Shown in pieces: positions 22,682-34,249 of a DNA stretch of 46,705 nucleotides. Every line of letters begins with the position of its first letter. Within the stretch, counting starts at the first letter, position 1. Source of the stretch: Rhodocyclales bacterium (GTDB lineage Bacteria; Pseudomonadota; Gammaproteobacteria; Burkholderiales; Rhodocyclaceae); the NCBI GenBank assembly GCA_026399435.1, contig JAPLQX010000036.1, positions 1 to 46,705 of the forward strand. The letters are read 5' to 3'. Made by a program: the position numbers and the translations under genes. The notes beneath the pieces are model-generated. The model was given only the letters and a program-made list of their open reading frames with translations. It did no database searches and had not been told where the DNA came from.

Positions 22682-25600
22682 GTCAGCTTTCCCTTTTCGA
22701 AGGTACGCAGCGCTTCAAGCGCGCCCTTGTGGTCGAAAATGGCGATGCGGCGCAGGAGGTCCTCGGCGGCCGCGCCGAAGGTGGCGCGCAGCAGCCCTGT
22801 CTCCTGTCGCGCCAGTTCGTTGGCGGCAAGGTCACCCGCTTTCAACAGGGCGGCCAGACGCGCGAGTACCTCCGCGATGCGTGCCGGATCGAGATTCGTC
22901 GGCGCCTCGGTTACATCGGCCGGAAGGCTGCGGATGCCGTCGATCAGGGGCTGCAGTTCGTCTTCCAGGTGCTCTATGAGGCGTTTGATCTCTTTCCGCG
23001 CGGCCTTATGGTGAATCGCCGATTGAAGAGCATCGGCCGCTGCGGATACTTTCAGCGCCCCCAGATTGCCGGCGGAACCCTTGAGGGCGTGGGACAGGTG
23101 CTGTATCTGCGGCAGGTCGCCGGCGGCCAGCCGCTCGGCGATCCGTTCGCGGTCATGGCCGTGGCCGCCGGCGAACATGCCCAGCAGTCGGACATACTTT
23201 TCCGTCTTGCCGCGCACCATCTCCAGCCCGCGCGTGAGGTCGATGCCGGGGATGGTCGCCAGGCGACGGTGCAATTCGGCGTCGTCATCCGTCGCTGTCG
23301 CAAGAGCTTCCGAAGGGACGTACCGCGCCGGCGGGACGGCGGCCGTGTGTTGCGGCAGCCACTTCAGCAGCGCGGCGAACAGCGCATCCGGATCGACCGG
23401 CTTGGCGACGAAGTCGTCCATGCCCGCCGCCAGGCAGGCGCGGCGATCCTCGTCGAAGGCATTGGCCGTCATCGCCAGGATGGGTTTCGTTTCCCATCCC
23501 GGTAGCGCGCGGATCGCCTGCGTCGCTTCGAGGCCGTCCATGGTGGGCATCTGCACGTCCATCAGGATCAGATCGTAGGCGCCGGTGCGAGCCATTTTCA
23601 CCGCCTCGCGCCCGTCCTTCGCAGTATCCACGGCCAGTCCCGCGCCGTGCAGCAGTTCCAGCGCCACTTCGCGGTTGATCAGATTGTCCTCGGCCAGCAG
23701 CAGCCGCGCGCCGCTGTGGCGCAGGCGTAGCCGTGTTTCGGCGTCGGCTTCGCCCGTGGCCGGGACTGCAGGCATGACGCCGTGGCCACGCTGCAGGCGG
23801 GCGGTGAGCCAGAAGGTGCTGCCCGTTCCCCACGTGCTGTCGACGCCGGATTCGCCGCCCATCAGTTGCGCCAAGCGGCGGGTGATGGCGAGGCCGAGGC
23901 CGGTGCCGCCGTATTTGCGCGTGGTCGAGGTGTCGGCCTGCTCGAAGGCCTGGAACAGCCGGGGCAGTTTATGCGGGGCGATGCCAATGCCGGTGTCCAC
24001 CACCTCGAAGCGCACCAGCAGTTCGTCGTTGTTTTCCTCGATCAGCCGGGCGCGCAGGCTGATGGTGCCGCGCTCGGTGAACTTGATCGCGTTGCTGGCA
24101 TAGTTGAGCAGAGCCTGGCGCAACCGCGTGGGGTCGCCGCGCAGCCAGAGGGGCACGCTGTCGGTATCCACGGCCAGGGTCAATTCCTTCGTCGCGGCCT
24201 GCTCGCCGATGAGGGAGAGGACGTTGTCCAGTATCGCGGAGAGGTGGAAGTCGGTGCTTTCCAGCCGCAGCCGGCCGGCCTCGATCTTGGACAGGTCGAG
24301 GATGTCGTTGATGATGGACAGCAGGTGCTGCGCGGCGCCGTCGATCTTGGTCAGGCGTTCGGCCTGTTCGGGCGTCGCCCCGGCGCGCCGCAGCAGGTGG
24401 GTCAGGCCGATGATGGCGTTCATCGGCGTTCTGATCTCGTGGCTCATGTTGGCGAGGAAAGCGCTCTTGGCGTGGTTGGCGGCTTCGGCGACCGCCTTGG
24501 CCTCCTCCAGCTCGGACGTGCGCTGCATGACCAGATCCTCCAGGTGGTGACGGTGGTTGTCGAGTTCAGCGCCGATGCGTTTTTTCTCTGTGATGTCTTC
24601 CTTCACCGCGACGTAGTGGGTGATCCTCCCATCGGCCTGCCGGATGGGCGTGACGATGGCGAATTCCACATAGTCGCTGCCGTCCTTGCGGCGGTTGTTG
24701 AACTCGCCCTTCCAGGGCCGGCCCTCGGTCAGGGCGTCCCACATCGCCAGATAGGTTTCCGGCGGCGTGGCGCCCGAGTGGAGAATGCGCGGATTCTGGC
24801 CGATCACGTCCTCGCGGTCGTAGCCGGTGGTGCGGAGGAATGCCTCGTTCACATATTCGATCTGGGCATCCACATTGGTGATGACGATGCTTTCCGGACT
24901 CTGCTCGACGGCCAGCGAGAGCTTGCGCAGTTGCACCTCGGCGGCCATGCGTTCGGTGATGTCGCGGATGAGGCCGGCGGCATGCCAGCGGCCGCCAAGC
25001 CGCAATGCCGAGAGAGACAGCTCGATCGGGAATTCCGTTCCGTTTCTGCGCAGGGCTGCCATTTCGAGCGTTTTGCCGATAGCCGCGCCCTTGCCGGTGC
25101 GGACGAAATGTGCCAGGCCGGCGTGCGCCGCTTCCCGGAAGCGGGGCGGCACGATGAGCTGGTGCAGCGGCTGGCCGATCGCCTCGTCCTTGTCGTAGCC
25201 GAACATTGCGGCGGCGGAGGAATTCCACAGCACAATTTTTTCCCCTTCGCCGGCGATGACGATGAAGGCGTCACGAATGTTTTCCATGGCGACGCCGAAG
25301 CGTTCCTCGCTGTCGTGGAGATCCTGCTCGGCCCGCTTGCGCTCAGTGATGTCGCGCACCGAGGCAAGAAGGAGTTTCCGCCCGCCCAGATCGACGAAAC
25401 TGGCACTGATCTCGACCGGCATGACCGAACCGTCCTTGCGGTAGTGCTCGGATTCGAAGATGCCGTGGCCTGTTTCCATCAGATCCCCGAGCCGGGCCTC
25501 GATTTCGTTTGCATACTCCGGCAGGGCGAGCGCACGCAGATTCGTTGCCATCAGTTCGTCCCGCGTGTCGCCGCGCGATTTCCAGGCGGCTTCATTCAGG

Positions 25601-28068
25601 TAAACAAAGTTGCCGTCCAGATCCGTCACGAAGATGGAGTCGGCGGTGCTGTCCAGAAGCTGCGCGCTCAAGCGCAGCTGTTCCTCGGCTGCCGTGCGCT
25701 CGGTGATGTCGCGCACGATCATGCTGGTCATCGTCCGGCCGTTCTCGTCCTTGAATACGAGGGAAGACAGCTCGGCAGGAAACCGGACGCCGTCCTTTCT
25801 GATCATCGTCAGCTCACCTCTGAATCGCCCCGTTTGCTCGCGCTCCGCCAGCGCCGCGGCCAGACGGAGGTCCGTCGCATCAACCATGCCTTGTCGGCCG
25901 ATCTTGCGCAACTCGTCTTCGGTATAGCCAAAAATCCGCTGGGCCTCGGGATTCGCAGCGAGGATGTCGCCGTCCGGCGTGGTCAGGAGAACGCCGTCCA
26001 TGTTGTTCTCGACCAGCGAGCGGTACCGCGCCTCGTTCTCGCGCAATGCCAGTTCAGTTCTCTTGCGCTCGGTGATGTCGCGGAAGACCACCACCGCACC
26101 CGCCAGATCGCCCCGCTCGTCGCGCAGTGGCGTGCTGACACAGTCGACGGGAAAGCTCGTGCCGTCCTTGCGCCAGAACGTCTCGTCGGCCACGCGGCGC
26201 GTGGTTCCGTCGCGACAGGTCGCGTCGATCGGGCATTCTTCGAGCGGGTATGGCGTGCCGTCGGCCCGTGTGTGGTGATGCAGGGCGTGCAAGGTCTGGC
26301 CGGCGGTATCTTCCATGGTCCGCTGCAGCATCGCCGTGCCGGCCGCATTGATGAAGATGATGCGTCCCTCCCGGTCCAGACTGACAATGCCCTCGCCAGT
26401 CGAGTCGAGGATGAGCGTATCCCTGTTTTCCAGCTGTTTCAGTTCCAAGCGTGTGCGTTCGTGCTTCACTTCCGCGCGCTGCGTGGCGATGCCGTAGACC
26501 AGATCGCCCGCCGCCTCGCCGAGCAGTTTTATCACCTCCTCGTCGAAGGCATCCGGCTCCGTGGCGTAGATGCAGAGCGCACCGATGACGATGCCGTCGA
26601 GCCGCAACGGCAGGGCCAGCGCCGAAGCAAAGCCGTAGCGCTGCGCCCGTTCCCGCCAGGGCGCGTAATCCGGGTCGGTCATCATGTCGTTGGCCACGAC
26701 CGGAATGCCGAGGCGGATCGCCTTGCCGACCGGCCCGCGGCCGGATGCCGTTTCGTCCCAGGTGACGTTTATGCCGTCGAGAAAGTCTGCCTCGGCGCCC
26801 CATGACGCTACCGGCCGCACACGCTTATCGCTTTCCGCATAGCCCACCCAGGCCATGCGGTAGCCGCCTGCTTCCGTGACGGCCCGGCACATGTCGCGCA
26901 GCAGTTCCTGTTCGTCATGTACATCCCTCAGGACGCGATTGCTGGCGGATAGAACACGCAGGGCACGGTTGGCATTGGCCAGCATGCGCTCTCTTTCCTG
27001 GATGTCGGCACCCGTTTCATCCAGGATCTTCGCCAGCCGCCCGATCTCGTCGTCGGTGTGCGGCAGCCCGGTGCGCGCGTCGAGATCTCCGGCGCCAAAG
27101 CGTGCCGCCGCCTGCGATAGCGCCAACAGGGGACGCACCACCAGGCGGCCGCCGCCCCAGACCACCAGCCCGAGCGTGGCAAGGATCACCGCCAGCGTGA
27201 TGCCGAAGTTGAGCAAGGCCGCGCGCAGCGCCGGAATCTCGACCGCTTCTTGCGGCTGATCCAGCCACATGTAATTCGGGCCGGACACGGTGTTCAGCAG
27301 TTTCGTAAAGGCGAACAGCCGGCGCTTCCCGTACATGTCTGTTTCCTCGGCCGTGCCTTCGTCACCCGCGGCCTGAATGCGCGACCACAGTGGTTGCGTC
27401 ACGATATTCTTGCCGACCGAACCCTCGGCATCGGGATGGCGCACGGCTATGGTGCCCACGGCATCCACCACCACCAGCCGGGTGCCTTCCGGCAGTCGGG
27501 TGGTCCCCAGTTCGTGTTGCAGCCAGACCAGGTCGAGCGACAGGAAGAGAACGCCCGTGACGCGCCCGGCCTCGTCGCGCATGGCCTTGGCGAAAACGAT
27601 GACCGGCTTGCCGAGAATACGGCCCTGCATCACGTCGCTGACGACCATGCCGTGCGACTGAAGTGCCAGCTTGAACCAGGCGCGGTCGGCGAAACTAACG
27701 CGGCCCGTGGCGGGAACTGCCGTGCAGGTGAGCTCGCCGTCCGGCAGTGTGCGGCCGGCCTGAACGAACGCGGGTTGCAGCTGCAGCCGCGTGGAAAGGA
27801 AGCGCCCGCATGCCGCGGCGGGCGCCCCCGGCTGCAATTCGGGGCTCTGCATCAGACTGTTCAGGATCGCGTCGGCCTGCGCGACGAGGGACTGCTGCCG
27901 GGCGGCGATCACTCTGACCCGGCCGAGAAGTTCTGCCTTGGCGGCGTCGATGTGCTGCCTGCGCTCGTCGACGAAGTTCCATGCGACCAGGCTCGTCAAC
28001 ATGGCAAATACCAGCAGCAACAGCAGGATCAGGCGGCCGCGCAGGCCGATGGCCAATGCGGGCTTCAT
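22678..28068 (-). CDS. multi-PAS hybrid sensor histidine kinase with receiver and Hpt domains
   Basis: A 1796-residue membrane sensor. Order: first helix (about 5-25), a periplasmic Cache-type sensor to about 280, a second helix (285-305), HAMP (to ~360) and GAF (~380-535). Five PAS domains follow (starting near 545, 672, 793, 915 and 1043), then HisKA (His in [16 protein letters not shown], ~1195), HATPase ([20 protein letters not shown]), receiver ([13 protein letters not shown], ~1500) and Hpt ([12 protein letters not shown], ~1655). It is a complete internal phosphorelay. The ATG at 28068 directly precedes the first helix; the open frame extends 32 codons further without a site. It overlaps the HD-GYP gene, so output is probably cyclic di-GMP. 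Confidence 0.92.
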   Translation of the reverse strand: MKPALAIGLRGRLILLLLLVFAMLTSLVAWNFVDERRQHIDAAKAELLGRVRVIAARQQSLVAQADAILNSLMQSPELQPGAPAAACGRFLSTRLQLQPAFVQAGRTLPDGELTCTAVPATGRVSFADRAWFKLALQSHGMVVSDVMQGRILGKPVIVFAKAMRDEAGRVTGVLFLSLDLVWLQHELGTTRLPEGTRLVVVDAVGTIAVRHPDAEGSVGKNIVTQPLWSRIQAAGDEGTAEETDMYGKRRLFAFTKLLNTVSGPNYMWLDQPQEAVEIPALRAALLNFGITLAVILATLGLVVWGGGRLVVRPLLALSQAAARFGAGDLDARTGLPHTDDEIGRLAKILDETGADIQERERMLANANRALRVLSASNRVLRDVHDEQELLRDMCRAVTEAGGYRMAWVGYAESDKRVRPVASWGAEADFLDGINVTWDETASGRGPVGKAIRLGIPVVANDMMTDPDYAPWRERAQRYGFASALALPLRLDGIVIGALCIYATEPDAFDEEVIKLLGEAAGDLVYGIATQRAEVKHERTRLELKQLENRDTLILDSTGEGIVSLDREGRIIFINAAGTAMLQRTMEDTAGQTLHALHHHTRADGTPYPLEECPIDATCRDGTTRRVADETFWRKDGTSFPVDCVSTPLRDERGDLAGAVVVFRDITERKRTELALRENEARYRSLVENNMDGVLLTTPDGDILAANPEAQRIFGYTEDELRKIGRQGMVDATDLRLAAALAEREQTGRFRGELTMIRKDGVRFPAELSSLVFKDENGRTMTSMIVRDITERTAAEEQLRLSAQLLDSTADSIFVTDLDGNFVYLNEAAWKSRGDTRDELMATNLRALALPEYANEIEARLGDLMETGHGIFESEHYRKDGSVMPVEISASFVDLGGRKLLLASVRDITERKRAEQDLHDSEERFGVAMENIRDAFIVIAGEGEKIVLWNSSAAAMFGYDKDEAIGQPLHQLIVPPRFREAAHAGLAHFVRTGKGAAIGKTLEMAALRRNGTEFPIELSLSALRLGGRWHAAGLIRDITERMAAEVQLRKLSLAVEQSPESIVITNVDAQIEYVNEAFLRTTGYDREDVIGQNPRILHSGATPPETYLAMWDALTEGRPWKGEFNNRRKDGSDYVEFAIVTPIRQADGRITHYVAVKEDITEKKRIGAELDNHRHHLEDLVMQRTSELEEAKAVAEAANHAKSAFLANMSHEIRTPMNAIIGLTHLLRRAGATPEQAERLTKIDGAAQHLLSIINDILDLSKIEAGRLRLESTDFHLSAILDNVLSLIGEQAATKELTLAVDTDSVPLWLRGDPTRLRQALLNYASNAIKFTERGTISLRARLIEENNDELLVRFEVVDTGIGIAPHKLPRLFQAFEQADTSTTRKYGGTGLGLAITRRLAQLMGGESGVDSTWGTGSTFWLTARLQRGHGVMPAVPATGEADAETRLRLRHSGARLLLAEDNLINREVALELLHGAGLAVDTAKDGREAVKMARTGAYDLILMDVQMPTMDGLEATQAIRALPGWETKPILAMTANAFDEDRRACLAAGMDDFVAKPVDPDALFAALLKWLPQHTAAVPPARYVPSEALATATDDDAELHRRLATIPGIDLTRGLEMVRGKTEKYVRLLGMFAGGHGHDRERIAERLAAGDLPQIQHLSHALKGSAGNLGALKVSAAADALQSAIHHKAARKEIKRLIEHLEDELQPLIDGIRSLPADVTEAPTNLDPARIAEVLARLAALLKAGDLAANELARQETGLLRATFGAAAEDLLRRIAIFDHKGALEALRTFEKGKLT

Positions 28069-28386
28069 GCCGCCCAAGCCTTCCCATACGGCCTGGTGGC
28101 AGTCGGACGTGTTATGGCAATGGGAATATGTAATACCAAAGCATTCATCGCAGCCACCTTGCATATTACTTTGTGCATATTACATTACAGCGAGCATGGT
28201 TACAGCATACCCGCAAGGCAATTCCGTGGGTAGCAATCGGCTAAAAAATTCGCAACGATCTGGCGATAAGGCGAGTGCGGTCCTGCAAACAGTTTTCTCC
28301 GCATAAGCCAGCCGACAGAGATTCCCTGTCGGCGGATTGCGGCCCGGCGAGTATCATGATCCCCGTGTTTTGAGTGGGAGCACACC
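28069..28386. promoter_or_regulatory. divergent intergenic region with direct repeats and a hairpin
   Basis: A 318-base gap between the hybrid kinase (left) and glgP (right). Two direct repeats GCATATTAC lie at 28161-28169 and 28175-28183, 14 bases apart start to start, with a related inverted TATGTAATACC near 28127; this may be a regulator site for the kinase gene. Closer to glgP is a hairpin with stem CCGACAG/CTGTCGG (28312-28332). I see no gene in the gap. Confidence 0.45.
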
Positions 28387-30861
<2,475 letters not shown>

Positions 30862-30869
30862 GTGGCCAG

Positions 30870-30894
30870 AAGTCGGCGCTGGCGGGACGGCGAG
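30870..30894 (-). repeat. short dispersed repeat (24-bp family), after glgP
   Basis: Begins AAGTCGGCGCTGGCGGGACG, ending in GCGAG. It matches the family consensus at 32039, 33191, 34220 and 38918 with a few changes. It directly follows the glgP stop codon. Confidence 0.5.
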
Positions 30895-31009
30895 CGGAAC
30901 GATATCTGCTCGGTCGCACATAATGCGGTGTTTTAGATCAGGACATGGGTATGAAATACTTGCCGATACTGACCCCATTTAGCCCCACCTTCGGCGCGGC
31001 AATACGGGC

Positions 31010-31927
31010 ATGTTGAATATGCGTTGGCTATTTCTCAGCCTAGTGTTGGTGTCTGGATTCGCATGGTCAGACACCCCAGAGAAGGCGATTCCACAAAAGA
31101 TAGAAATTGATCAAGGGAATCAACAATCCAAAGGAGAACAAAGAGGCACCCAAAATTCCCCTGTCTTTGTGAAAGGCGATGTAACTACCAAGCAGGACAA
31201 AGAGCAAGCCGATAAAGACGCAAAAGAGCGCGAAATAAAAGCGAAAGTAGATACCGATCTGGTCGAATATACTTTTTTGCTTGCTGTTTTTAGTGGTTGC
31301 ATGATTCTCGTTGCCGGGATTCAAATTGGTTTGTTTGTATGGCAATTGACATTGATGGCCCGAGCCACCAAAGACGCCGGGAAAGCCGCTGAAGCCGCAA
31401 ATACCAGTGCTAACGCTGTGATGCTCGCCGAACGGGCTTACGTAAAAATGTCGCATGTATCGCCTGGGGTGCGATGGTTTGAGAAGAACGAAGAGTCGTT
31501 TGAGGTTGAAGTTGAGGTTAAGAATCACGGGCACACCCCAGCCAGCGTCACCGACGTAAGGATCGGCGCGAAAGTCCTGGAAAACGATGAGCTTCTGCCT
31601 GAACCGTTCCCCTATTCGATCGCGCCACGCACGGCCGATTCCATCCCAAACGCTTTCTTGGTTACAAACGAGACTTTTTTCTATACAAGATGCTTTCCTT
31701 TGCGCGGACAAGACCTCACTGACGTTAAATGCGGGAGGAAGTGCCTTTGGATATTTGGCCATGCTGATTACATTGATACGTTCGGAAAGCGTCATCGAAG
31801 CGGTTATGTCAGGGCTTACATTTCTATCGTTGACGACGGGCAAAAAAACAATCTCTTTTTTATGCATGGAAAGCGGTACAACTACGACCGCCCAAGACAG
31901 AAGGGCGAAGGTAGCGATTGGGATTAG
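31010..31927 (+). CDS. orphan exported/membrane protein of unknown function
   Basis: A 305-residue protein with an N-terminal signal segment (WLFLSLVLVSGFAWS), a charged Gln/Lys-rich stretch and one strong membrane helix near 88-110. A short coiled region (ATKDAGKAAEAANTSANAV) follows, then a ~180-residue beta-rich domain (FEVEVEVKNHGHTPASVTDVRIG). Similar layouts occur in uncharacterised proteins of genomic islands. The DNA is clearly more AT-rich than its neighbours and codon use is different, which suggests transfer. The ribosome site is weak; an ATG three codons later is also possible. Function not recognised. Confidence 0.75.
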   Translation: MLNMRWLFLSLVLVSGFAWSDTPEKAIPQKIEIDQGNQQSKGEQRGTQNSPVFVKGDVTTKQDKEQADKDAKEREIKAKVDTDLVEYTFLLAVFSGCMILVAGIQIGLFVWQLTLMARATKDAGKAAEAANTSANAVMLAERAYVKMSHVSPGVRWFEKNEESFEVEVEVKNHGHTPASVTDVRIGAKVLENDELLPEPFPYSIAPRTADSIPNAFLVTNETFFYTRCFPLRGQDLTDVKCGRKCLWIFGHADYIDTFGKRHRSGYVRAYISIVDDGQKNNLFFMHGKRYNYDRPRQKGEGSDWD

Positions 31928-32038
31928 CAAACTCCATCTTGAATAACCGGCCTGTCGCTTGAGAAAGGCGACTAGGGGTCGGTTTGAGTGATATAGGGTC
32001 GGGTTCGGTTTTGTTTGAGCATCGTTGTGCGCTCCCCG

Positions 32039-32064
32039 AAAGTCGGCGCTGGCGGCACGGCGAT
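32039..32064 (-). repeat. short dispersed repeat (24-bp family), before HTH gene
   Basis: Begins AAAGTCGGCGCTGGCGGCAC, ending in GGCGAT. A close match to the copies at 33191 and 34220. It lies immediately before the short frame at 32069-32119. Confidence 0.6.
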
Positions 32065-32068
32065 AGAG

Positions 32069-32119
32069 ATGATTAACGATTTTTTGCGTGAGGTTGAAGA
32101 GAGGAGGGCAGAACGATGA
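32069..32119 (+). pseudogene. possible remnant of a gene upstream of the HTH regulator
   Basis: A 16-codon frame (MINDFLREVEERRAER) whose stop overlaps the start of the HTH gene as ATGA. Overlaps like this are typical of two-gene operons. The HTH gene belongs to a class often paired with a small toxin-like protein upstream, so this may be the C-terminal remnant of that partner, cut off by the repeat at 32039. It is too short to prove homology and could equally be a leader peptide or chance. Confidence 0.25.
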
Positions 32120-32475
32120 GAACCGCAAGCATCCGTATCCGCAAGGCTGACGAGTCGCTGAAGGGGTTGCGCGCCGGATTCCTTTCGGCCTGGAACAGCG
32201 GAAAATACAAGGGCGAGCATTTCGATTTTGAATCGCCTGCCGCCTTGTTCCGCGTTCTCACGCCCAAGCGCTGGGAGTTGATCGAGTGCCTGCAAAAGCT
32301 TGGGCCGCTCGGTGTGCGCGCTCTGGCGCGTGCCTTGGGGCGCGATGTGAAGCGGGTTCATGACGACGCCTCGGCAATGATCGAGGTCGGCATGGTGGAA
32401 AAGACTCCGGACGGCAAACTCGCCGTGCCTTTCGATGAAATTCGCGCGGACTTCGTGATGAAGTCGGCGGCTTGA
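32116..32475 (+). CDS. HTH DNA-binding protein (HVO_A0114/TumA-like)
   Basis: A 119-residue winged-helix protein. The N-terminal part (SIRIRKADESLKGLRAGFLSAWNSGKY) resembles antitoxin-like leaders. The HTH (LTPKRWELIECLQKLGPLGVRALARALGRDVKRVHDDASAMIEVGMV) is of MarR/ArsR type, and the tail is VPFDEIRADFVM. It fits the family of putative antitoxin regulators that stand beside TumE-type (DUF6516) toxins. No intact toxin is present on either side; only a 16-codon fragment precedes it. AGGAGGG lies about nine bases ahead of the ATG. Confidence 0.75.
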   Translation: MRTASIRIRKADESLKGLRAGFLSAWNSGKYKGEHFDFESPAALFRVLTPKRWELIECLQKLGPLGVRALARALGRDVKRVHDDASAMIEVGMVEKTPDGKLAVPFDEIRADFVMKSAA

Positions 32476-32505
32476 TCAGCCCATCGCGGAATCTCCTATC
32501 GAACC

Positions 32506-33135
32506 ATGCAAGACCTGCCCGCCCTGCTCGGAATCCTCGCGGCGCTCACCGTCGGCGTTGTGAGTCCCGGTCCGAGCTTCGTCATGGTGGCGCGGACCGC
32601 TGTCTGCGCTTCGCGGCGTGAGGGTATTGCCGCCGCGCTCGGCATGGGGGCGGGCGGTGTCGTATTCGCCGTTGCCGCGTTGCTCGGCCTGCGCGCCCTG
32701 CTGCTTGCGGTGCCGTCGCTCTACCTCGTTCTCAAGCTGATCGGCGGTCTTTACCTGGCGTATCTGGGCTATCGGATCTGGGCGTCCGCGAAACATCCGC
32801 TCATGATCGGGGACCTTGCCGAGCGTCCGGCGACCCGGACGACGCGGGCGCTGGCATTGGGCTTCACGACGCAGATCAGCAATCCAAAGACGTCGATCGT
32901 CTACGCCAGTGTCTTCGCTGCCTTCCTGCCCGGTGCGCAGCCGCTGGCCTTCGACATCACGCTGGTCGTGCTGGTCTTCCTGGTCGAGGCCGGGTGGTAC
33001 TCGCTGGTGGCGCTGGCTCTGGCGTCCGAGCGTCCGCGCAGTGTCTATCTGCGCTGCAAGGCCTGGATGGATCGTCTCGCCGGCGGAGTCATGATCGGTC
33101 TCGGCCTCAAGCTCGCGTCATCGGCGCATCGCTGA
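32506..33135 (+). CDS. LysE/RhtB-family amino-acid exporter
   Basis: A 209-residue inner-membrane protein with about six helices and the family signature near the N-terminus (VGVVSPGPSFVMVARTAV). GGLYLAYLGYRIW near 85 and GFTTQISNPKTSIVYASVFAAFLP in the centre also fit. LysE/RhtB proteins export amino acids such as lysine, threonine or homoserine lactone; the substrate cannot be told. It follows the HTH gene by 30 bases and may be read with it. Confidence 0.88.
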   Translation: MQDLPALLGILAALTVGVVSPGPSFVMVARTAVCASRREGIAAALGMGAGGVVFAVAALLGLRALLLAVPSLYLVLKLIGGLYLAYLGYRIWASAKHPLMIGDLAERPATRTTRALALGFTTQISNPKTSIVYASVFAAFLPGAQPLAFDITLVVLVFLVEAGWYSLVALALASERPRSVYLRCKAWMDRLAGGVMIGLGLKLASSAHR

Positions 33136-33190
33136 CGCTCGGGCTGTCTTGAGAGCAACGCCCTCGTGGCGTGTTTGCACACGGAGTCAG

Positions 33191-33214
33191 GAGTCGGCGC
33201 TGGCGGTACGGCGA
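33191..33214 (-). repeat. short dispersed repeat (24-bp family), after LysE gene
   Basis: Begins GAGTCGGCGCTGGCGGTACG, ending in GCGA. It lies in the 138-base gap between the LysE and DUF4345-like genes and is nearly identical to the copy at 34220 on the other strand. Confidence 0.6.
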
Positions 33215-33273
33215 TTCCATCCCGCACAGCACCGGTGAATTAAAACCGTAGGCCTCCCATTGGAGAACAAACC

Positions 33274-33660
33274 ATGCCCACCGAAATCGCGCTAACTACC
33301 AGCCAAGCCATCGTTCAGGTCTGCCTGTTCCTGGTGGCGGCCATTGCCATCTTCGGCGGTTCGCTGCAGATGTACCTGGGCCAGCCCGATACGTCGCCCC
33401 GGCTCGACAACGTTCACCGCTTCATGGCCGGGGTGTATCTCTCGACGGGCCTCATCTGCCTGTGGGCAGCGCTGACTATCCGCCAGCAGGGATTTCTGAT
33501 CTATCTGCTGGCGCTCGGTGTGCTCCTGGCAGGTGTGGGCCGGCTTCTGTCCATCAGCAAGGTGGGCCTGCCCAAGCCGACGGCGGTATGGCTCGGCTAT
33601 CTCATTCCCGAGCTGGTGCTTCCCTTCGTCATGGCCGGCGCGCATTACGCAGGCCGGTGA
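33274..33660 (+). CDS. DUF4345-like four-helix membrane protein
   Basis: A 128-residue membrane protein with four predicted helices (AIVQVCLFLVAAIAIFGGSL; FMAGVYLSTGLICLWAAL; GFLIYLLALGVLLAGVGRLLS; VWLGYLIPELVLPFVMAGA). It has a polar loop with DNVHRFMAGVYL. The pattern fits the DUF4345 family, whose role is unknown. GGAGAA lies ahead of the ATG at 33274. It converges on the Lys/Cys-rich protein gene with a 34-base gap. Confidence 0.75.
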   Translation: MPTEIALTTSQAIVQVCLFLVAAIAIFGGSLQMYLGQPDTSPRLDNVHRFMAGVYLSTGLICLWAALTIRQQGFLIYLLALGVLLAGVGRLLSISKVGLPKPTAVWLGYLIPELVLPFVMAGAHYAGR

Positions 33661-33694
33661 GCATCGGCCTGAACGATAAGGACTCGGCTTCGAG

Positions 33695-34147
33695 TTAACC
33701 GGCGGGCTGCTGCTTCTTCGGCTTCTTCTTCTTTTTCGGCTGTTCGTCGCGCAGGCACTTCTTCAGTTCCTTGCCGGCCTTGCCCTTGCAGACTTCCTTG
33801 GCCTTTTGGGCGGCTTCGCAGCTTTGGGGATTCTGCGCCCTGCTGCAATCCATGGGCGGGATGCTCGCTTCGAGGCAGGCCTGCTTTTCCGCTCGGCGCT
33901 TGTCGGCGCAGTTCTTCAGGGCCGCCTGGCGCGCCTCGCAGCGGACCGGATCGCGCGCTTTGGCGCAGTAATCGACGGCGGACTGGGCGAAGGCGGGCAG
34001 CGAGAGCAGGGCGCCTGCGGCCAGCGCCAGCAGTGTTTTAGTTCCGACCGCTGCGCTTAACGCCGATAAAGCCGGCGTTATGTCTCCGGCGCCGGCCGGA
34101 GACGGTATCCCCTGGTGGGATAGCCTCCACTGAAGCTTCGCTTTCAT
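33695..34147 (-). CDS. exported Cys- and Lys-rich small protein
   Basis: A 150-residue protein whose signal-peptide core (LLALAAGALLSLPAFAQS) appears only after about 36 residues. The mature part has eight cysteines spaced in pairs (YCAKARDPVRCEARQAALKNC ... CSRAQNPQSCEAAQKAKEVC) and a very basic end (PKKKKKPKKQQPAG). The cysteine pairs would form disulfides in the periplasm. The ATG at 34147 has GGGGAG ahead of it. A double-hairpin repeat (34078-34125) occupies the codons between this start and the hydrophobic core, so the signal peptide looks extended by an insertion. A non-ATG start nearer the core is possible. Function unknown. Confidence 0.6.
   Translation of the reverse strand: MKAKLQWRLSHQGIPSPAGAGDITPALSALSAAVGTKTLLALAAGALLSLPAFAQSAVDYCAKARDPVRCEARQAALKNCADKRRAEKQACLEASIPPMDCSRAQNPQSCEAAQKAKEVCKGKAGKELKKCLRDEQPKKKKKPKKQQPAG
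34078..34125 (+). repeat. double-hairpin repeat, copy 2, inside a coding start
   Basis: TTATGTCTCCGGC begins the element as at 6936. The first hairpin keeps the identical 8-bp stem TCTCCGGC/GCCGGAGA (34083-34102) with loop GCCG. After CGG comes a second hairpin TATCCC/GGGATA (34106-34122). Next to it lies a third stem AACGCCG/CGGCGTT (34060-34080). The whole block is in frame within the first 36 codons of the minus-strand Lys/Cys-rich gene. Confidence 0.6.
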
Positions 34148-34219
34148 GCGGTTTCTCCCCAACGATTTGGATCGAATCATACCCCGGCATTGAGGCGGAG
34201 CCGGGTTGTCGGCTATAGT

Positions 34220-34245
34220 TCGCCGTATCGCCAGCGCCGACTTTC
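34220..34245 (+). repeat. short dispersed repeat (24-bp family), before gspE-like gene
   Basis: Begins TCGCCGTATCGCCAGCGCCG, ending in ACTTT. It ends five bases before the ATG of the ATPase gene and therefore replaces the place where a ribosome site would normally be. Confidence 0.6.
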
Positions 34246-34249
34246 TGCC

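Noticed and set aside
23782..26805. 1007-codon plus-strand open frame inside the hybrid kinase
   Set aside because: It is antisense to recognisable PAS, kinase and receiver motifs and has repeated mirror segments caused by the PAS repeats.
31067..32128. 353-codon minus-strand frame with hydrophobic stretches opposite the AT-rich orphan gene
   Set aside because: It is tempting because the DNA is AT-rich and long open frames are rarer there. The plus frame, however, has a signal peptide, one helix and a coherent beta domain, while this frame runs across an intergenic repeat and lacks a ribosome site.
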